Source: an uncultured Ideonella sp.
GTDB taxonomy: Bacteria; Pseudomonadota; Gammaproteobacteria; Burkholderiales; Burkholderiaceae
Direction of reading: 5' to 3'
Assembly: GCA_946479475.1 (NCBI GenBank)
Contig: CAMLGG010000023.1
Coordinates: forward strand, 1 to 33,514
DNA: 33,514 nt
Made by a program: the position numbers and the translations under genes. The notes under the pieces were generated by a model. That model was given only the letters and a program-made list of their open reading frames with translations, had not been told where the DNA came from and searched no databases. Of this stretch, positions 30,361 to 33,514 are shown piece after piece (the first letter of the stretch is position 1; every line of letters starts with the position of its first letter).

Positions 30361-32430
30361 TCACGCCGGCGCCACCCGCTCTTCGCGCGGCGGAACGAAG
30401 AAGCTCGCCGGCCTTTCACGCAGGCGGCGGCGCAGCGCCGCATACAGGCGCCCCCGCTCGCGAACGCGCAGCCCGCGCGAGGCGAGCGCCACGCGGAAGG
30501 CGAGGGTGAAGCTCACGCCGAGGTTCAGCAGGCCCACGACCGGGATCGAGGCCAGGCACCACCAGAAGTCCGGATCCGAGAACAATGCCGGCCCCATCGC
30601 GCCCACCGCCGCCGCCAGTTGCCCCATCGACAGCGTCACGTGGCGCACCTCCAGCGGCAGGCCGAAGAAGGCACCGATGGCCGGCACCAGGCCCAGCATG
30701 AAGCCGAGTGACACGTTGGCCGCCAGGCCCGAGACGTTGCGGCGCCACCAGGCCGCCCAGCGCTCGGCCCGCTTTGGCCCCAGCGCGTCGCGCAGGCGGG
30801 GATTCCAGGCGATTGCGCTGTCGAGCCGGTGGAAGACGAACCAGTTCTCCACCCAGCCCGCGATCAGGCTGGAGGCGAAGAGCAGCACGCCGGTGAAGGC
30901 GGCGTAGAGCGGCGTCGGGCCGAGCAGGCGCAGCGTCTCCAACACATGCTCCGCCGAGTGAGTGCCGACCATCGGCGCACCGGCGGCCGCCCATGCCAGC
31001 CCCTGGCCCAGCAGCACCACCGGCACCACCAGCGCGAGGTTGCCGATGATGCCGGCGACCTGCGAGCGCAGCAGGTGCGCGACCTCGTCGACGAAGCCTT
31101 CCACCGCCTCGTCGCTGGCCGAGACGCCCTCGAGCCTGGCGGCCATGGCGGGCGCGGTCATCGCCGGCTGCTTGGTCGCGACCGTCCAATGCGCCAGGTA
31201 GATGAGCGCGAAGCTGATCGCGTAGTTCAGGCCCGCGGCAAAGCCACCCCAGAAGGCCGAGAGCGCGAGCGCGGCCAGCCCGAACTTCAGCAGCGTCGTC
31301 ACGCCGATGACGGCGCCGCCGCCGGCCGCCTGCGCGAGCATCGCGCGGTACTCGGCCCGGGTGCGGGTGATGTAGTGCTCGCCGGTCTCGGCGCTGCGCT
31401 CGGTGACTTTGCGCGCCAGCAGGGCGTAGTGGCGGCGGTAGAGGGCGGCCAGCGAGCGCCGGCGCTCGCCGCAGCGGGCCAGCTCTTCGAGCAGGTGGCG
31501 CAACTCCGCGATGCCGGCCAGCCAATCTCCGGCGTCCGCGCCGGCCGCCAGGTCGCTCACCAGGCAGGCCAGCAGCGTCTCTATCCGCTCGCCGCGTTCT
31601 TTCAGCTGCTCGACCTGGAAGACCAGGTCAACCGACACGCCGTACTCGTCCAGGTGGCCACGCACGCTGGCGGCCGCCTCGCGGCAGGCGTCGAGCACCG
31701 CGCGCAGGTAGCTCGCCTGGCGCAGGCGTGCTGCGGCGTCGTCGCCTTCGAGGTGGCCGGCGCGCAGGGCCTCGGCGGCCTGCACGACCTGGTGGAAGGG
31801 CCGGCCGGCCAGCAGCGCCTCGTCCATGCGCTGGCGCATCGGGCCGGAAAGGCCGGCCGCGCGGATCTGGCTGGCCAGCAGCTGGATCGACTCGACCATC
31901 GGCGCGCGCCAGGGCTCGCTGCCCGGCGCCGCGTCCGGCGGCGTGACGAGGGCGAGCAGCCGGGCGATGGTCGAGTCATCGATGGCCGCGATCCAGTCCG
32001 CATCGTCGGCGCCGCTGAACAGCTGCGGAAACAGCGCGCCGAGGTCGTCGGTCTGCGGCGTGGCCGGCAGCCAGCCGAGGCGCACCCGTTCAGCCAGCTC
32101 GCTCAGGAAACCCTGGCGCGGCGCGAAGCCGAAGTCGGCCAGCAGGCCGGTCGAATCGAGTCGCCCGAAGATCGCTTGCCACAGCGCGCCGACGCGCTCG
32201 CGGTGCTCGGGGTGGCGCTCGACCACGTCGATGAAAAGCCGCAGGCGGCGGACCGGCCATGGGGTGCCCGGGCTCGCCGCCTCGGCATCGGCGCCATCGG
32301 CCGGCCCCGGCGAGCGAAGCCATTGCAGAAAGCGCACCAGCCACAGGTGCTGCTCGGCGGCGGGCGCGCGAGGATCGGCCGCGTTCAGGAGTGCGGTCAG
32401 GTCCCAGCGCGCAGGGGCGCGGCCGGCCAT
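30361..32430 (-). CDS. PF10136-type multi-pass membrane protein (commonly annotated 'site-specific recombinase')
   Basis: A 689-residue protein. The first ~390 residues are helical and soluble-looking. The C-terminal ~270 residues have about six or seven hydrophobic segments, e.g. LLKFGLAALALSAFWGG, IIGNLALVVPVVLLGQG, LYAAFTGVLLFASSLIAGW and IPVVGLLNLGVSFTLAF. It matches the family historically labelled 'site-specific recombinase' (Gcr-like). I see neither the tyrosine recombinase R-H-R-Y set nor a serine-recombinase domain, so a DNA recombinase role is doubtful; an integral membrane role is more likely. ATG 32430 overlaps the apaG stop by one base (TGATG), showing coupling with apaG. It converges on the 49-residue membrane gene. 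Confidence 0.8.
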   Translation of the reverse strand: MAGRAPARWDLTALLNAADPRAPAAEQHLWLVRFLQWLRSPGPADGADAEAASPGTPWPVRRLRLFIDVVERHPEHRERVGALWQAIFGRLDSTGLLADFGFAPRQGFLSELAERVRLGWLPATPQTDDLGALFPQLFSGADDADWIAAIDDSTIARLLALVTPPDAAPGSEPWRAPMVESIQLLASQIRAAGLSGPMRQRMDEALLAGRPFHQVVQAAEALRAGHLEGDDAAARLRQASYLRAVLDACREAAASVRGHLDEYGVSVDLVFQVEQLKERGERIETLLACLVSDLAAGADAGDWLAGIAELRHLLEELARCGERRRSLAALYRRHYALLARKVTERSAETGEHYITRTRAEYRAMLAQAAGGGAVIGVTTLLKFGLAALALSAFWGGFAAGLNYAISFALIYLAHWTVATKQPAMTAPAMAARLEGVSASDEAVEGFVDEVAHLLRSQVAGIIGNLALVVPVVLLGQGLAWAAAGAPMVGTHSAEHVLETLRLLGPTPLYAAFTGVLLFASSLIAGWVENWFVFHRLDSAIAWNPRLRDALGPKRAERWAAWWRRNVSGLAANVSLGFMLGLVPAIGAFFGLPLEVRHVTLSMGQLAAAVGAMGPALFSDPDFWWCLASIPVVGLLNLGVSFTLAFRVALASRGLRVRERGRLYAALRRRLRERPASFFVPPREERVAPA

Positions 32431-32804
32431 CAGTGCAGGGCCTGCGCCTGGGAAAGCTCGAAGGGCGGCACCGAGGTCTCGAACCAGTGCGCGTCCTCGG
32501 TGATGCAGAAGAAGGTGCCTTCCATGCGGCCGCGCGGCGTGGCGATCTGGGCCCAGCTGGTGTACTCGAACTGCTCGCCCGGGCGCAGCAGGGGCTGGTG
32601 GCCCACGACGGCCAGGCCGCGCACCTGCTCGACCTTGCCGGCACCGTCGGTGATGATCCAGTGCCGCGCGACCAGCTGGCCGGTGACGGGCCCGGTATTG
32701 CGGATCGTGATGGTGTAGGCGAAGGCGTACACGTCGTCGGCGGCCGAGGAGCGCTCGGGCAGGTATTGCGTGACCACCGTGACGGTGAACTGCGGCTTGC
32801 TCAT
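32430..32804 (-). CDS. apaG: ApaG protein (Co2+/Mg2+ efflux-associated)
   Basis: A 124-residue cytosolic protein with the fibronectin-III-like ApaG fold. It has VTVVTQYLPERSSAADDVYAFAYTITIRNTG at the N-terminus, the GxGxxG-like turn in ITDGAGKVEQVRGLAVVGHQP and the end RMEGTFFCITEDAHWFETSVPPFEL, all diagnostic. ApaG is linked to cobalt/magnesium tolerance, but its molecular role is not settled. It is transcribed divergently from rpe across 93 bases and translationally coupled to the PF10136 gene downstream. Confidence 0.95.
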   Translation of the reverse strand: MSKPQFTVTVVTQYLPERSSAADDVYAFAYTITIRNTGPVTGQLVARHWIITDGAGKVEQVRGLAVVGHQPLLRPGEQFEYTSWAQIATPRGRMEGTFFCITEDAHWFETSVPPFELSQAQALH

Positions 32805-32897
32805 GCGGCCATTCTAGAAAGCCGCGGCAGCCGATACCCCGGTCCGTAAAATGCGACCCTTTCGCCGTCGCCACGCGCCACCGCCCGGCGCCACACC

Positions 32898-33514
32898 ATG
32901 AGCCGCACCTACCGCATCGCCCCCAGCATTCTTTCGGCCGATTTCGCGCGCCTGGGCGAGGAGGTGCGCAACGTGCTCGCTGCCGGCGCCGACTGGATCC
33001 ACTTCGACGTGATGGACAACCACTACGTGCCGAACCTCACCTTCGGCCCGATGGTCTGCCAGGCGCTGAAGCCGCACTCCGTGAGGCCCGACGGCACGAA
33101 GGCGCCGATCGACGTGCACCTGATGGTCGAGCCGGTGGACGCGCTGGCCCAGGCCTTCGCCAAGGCCGGTGCCGACCTGGTGAGCTTCCACCCCGATGCC
33201 AGCACGCATGTCGACCGGACGCTGCAGCTGATCAAGGCCGAGGGCGCGCAGGCGGGCCTGGTGTTCAACCCGGCCGAACCGGTGGACGTTCTCGAGTGGG
33301 TGATCGACAAGGTCGACCTGGTGCTCATCATGAGCGTCAACCCCGGCTTCGGCGGCCAGAGCTTCATCGACAGCGCGCTGCGCAAGACCGAGAAGGTGCG
33401 CCGGATCATCGAGGCGAGCGGGCGCGACATCCGGCTGGAGGTCGACGGCGGCATCAAGGCCGACAACATCCGCCGCGTGGCCGATGCGGGGGCCGACACC
33501 TTCGTGGCCGGCAG
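32898..33514 (+). CDS. rpe: Ribulose-phosphate 3-epimerase, N-terminal ~205 residues (3' end outside window)
   Basis: Interconverts ribulose-5-phosphate and xylulose-5-phosphate in the pentose phosphate pathway and the Calvin cycle. The TIM-barrel motifs are intact: [16 protein letters not shown], the metal-binding [44 protein letters not shown] and [12 protein letters not shown]. The gene runs off the window about 20-25 residues before its normal end. ATG 32898 is the canonical start. Upstream, TAAAAT (32847-32852) may be a -10 element with only a weak -35. No Calvin-cycle genes are visible to suggest an autotrophic copy. Confidence 0.96.
   Translation, partial: MSRTYRIAPSILSADFARLGEEVRNVLAAGADWIHFDVMDNHYVPNLTFGPMVCQALKPHSVRPDGTKAPIDVHLMVEPVDALAQAFAKAGADLVSFHPDASTHVDRTLQLIKAEGAQAGLVFNPAEPVDVLEWVIDKVDLVLIMSVNPGFGGQSFIDSALRKTEKVRRIIEASGRDIRLEVDGGIKADNIRRVADAGADTFVAG

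Noticed and set aside
30361..32430. A mobile element based on the 'site-specific recombinase' family name
   Set aside because: No inverted terminal repeats, attachment sites, partner genes or recombinase catalytic residues are seen; the gene is coupled to apaG in a housekeeping block.

Overview
The window is a stretch of chromosome from a very GC-rich beta-proteobacterium, most likely of the order Burkholderiales (a Rubrivivax/Roseateles/Leptothrix-like relative). Three things support this: glcDEF, mtnN and alaC-type genes with third-position GC bias; an apaG gene divergent from rpe with mltA nearby, an order I associate with this group; and short 'CCCCTTGGGG'-cored hairpin repeats of the kind scattered through these genomes. 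I see no rRNA, tRNA, CRISPR array, insertion sequence or phage gene. Coding density is high and no stretch of more than about 230 bases lacks a gene.

Layout. (1) 1-2808: glcDEF, glycolate oxidase. (2) 2819-5384: a MAPEG membrane protein and the MTA/SAH nucleosidase mtnN, divergent from an AlaC-type aminotransferase. (3) 5391-6770: a MATE efflux pump. (4) 6827-8954: a secreted GH5 endoglucanase divergent from a bacterial expansin, a small plant-cell-wall module. (5) 8964-14049: amino-acid handling: a fold-type III PLP D-amino-acid deaminase, an EamA transporter, an ArgO/LysE exporter divergent from its likely regulator ArgP, and a GcvA-type LysR regulator. (6) 14007-17588: a tightly packed four-gene operon on the minus strand, in transcription order fatty-acid-desaturase-like protein, haem-oxygenase-like diiron oxidase, Asp/Glu-racemase-family protein, EamA exporter. 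An AraC regulator and a PPOX flavoprotein lie upstream. (7) 19340-27807: a TonB-dependent receptor divergent from an exported cyanophycinase, followed on the plus strand by a complete polar amino-acid ABC importer with an AstE/AspA-type zinc amidohydrolase between the second permease and the ATPase. (8) 27821-28888: two small exported proteins, one with a BON domain. (9) 29009-33514: an envelope/housekeeping block: mltA, a 49-residue membrane protein, a PF10136 membrane protein often named 'site-specific recombinase', apaG, and the start of rpe.

Two regions look most like undescribed systems. The first is the desaturase / diiron oxidase / racemase / exporter operon. All its metal ligands and catalytic cysteines appear intact, and its compact layout suggests a dedicated small-molecule pathway whose product I cannot name. 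The second is a candidate cyanophycin-scavenging locus. An exported cyanophycinase would release beta-aspartyl-arginine, the ABC importer would take it in, and an AstE-like hydrolase could split it. Beta-aspartyl-arginine is in effect amino-succinyl-arginine, close to the succinyl amides AstE enzymes handle. Both functional readings are inference; the gene identities and gene order are read directly from the sequence.
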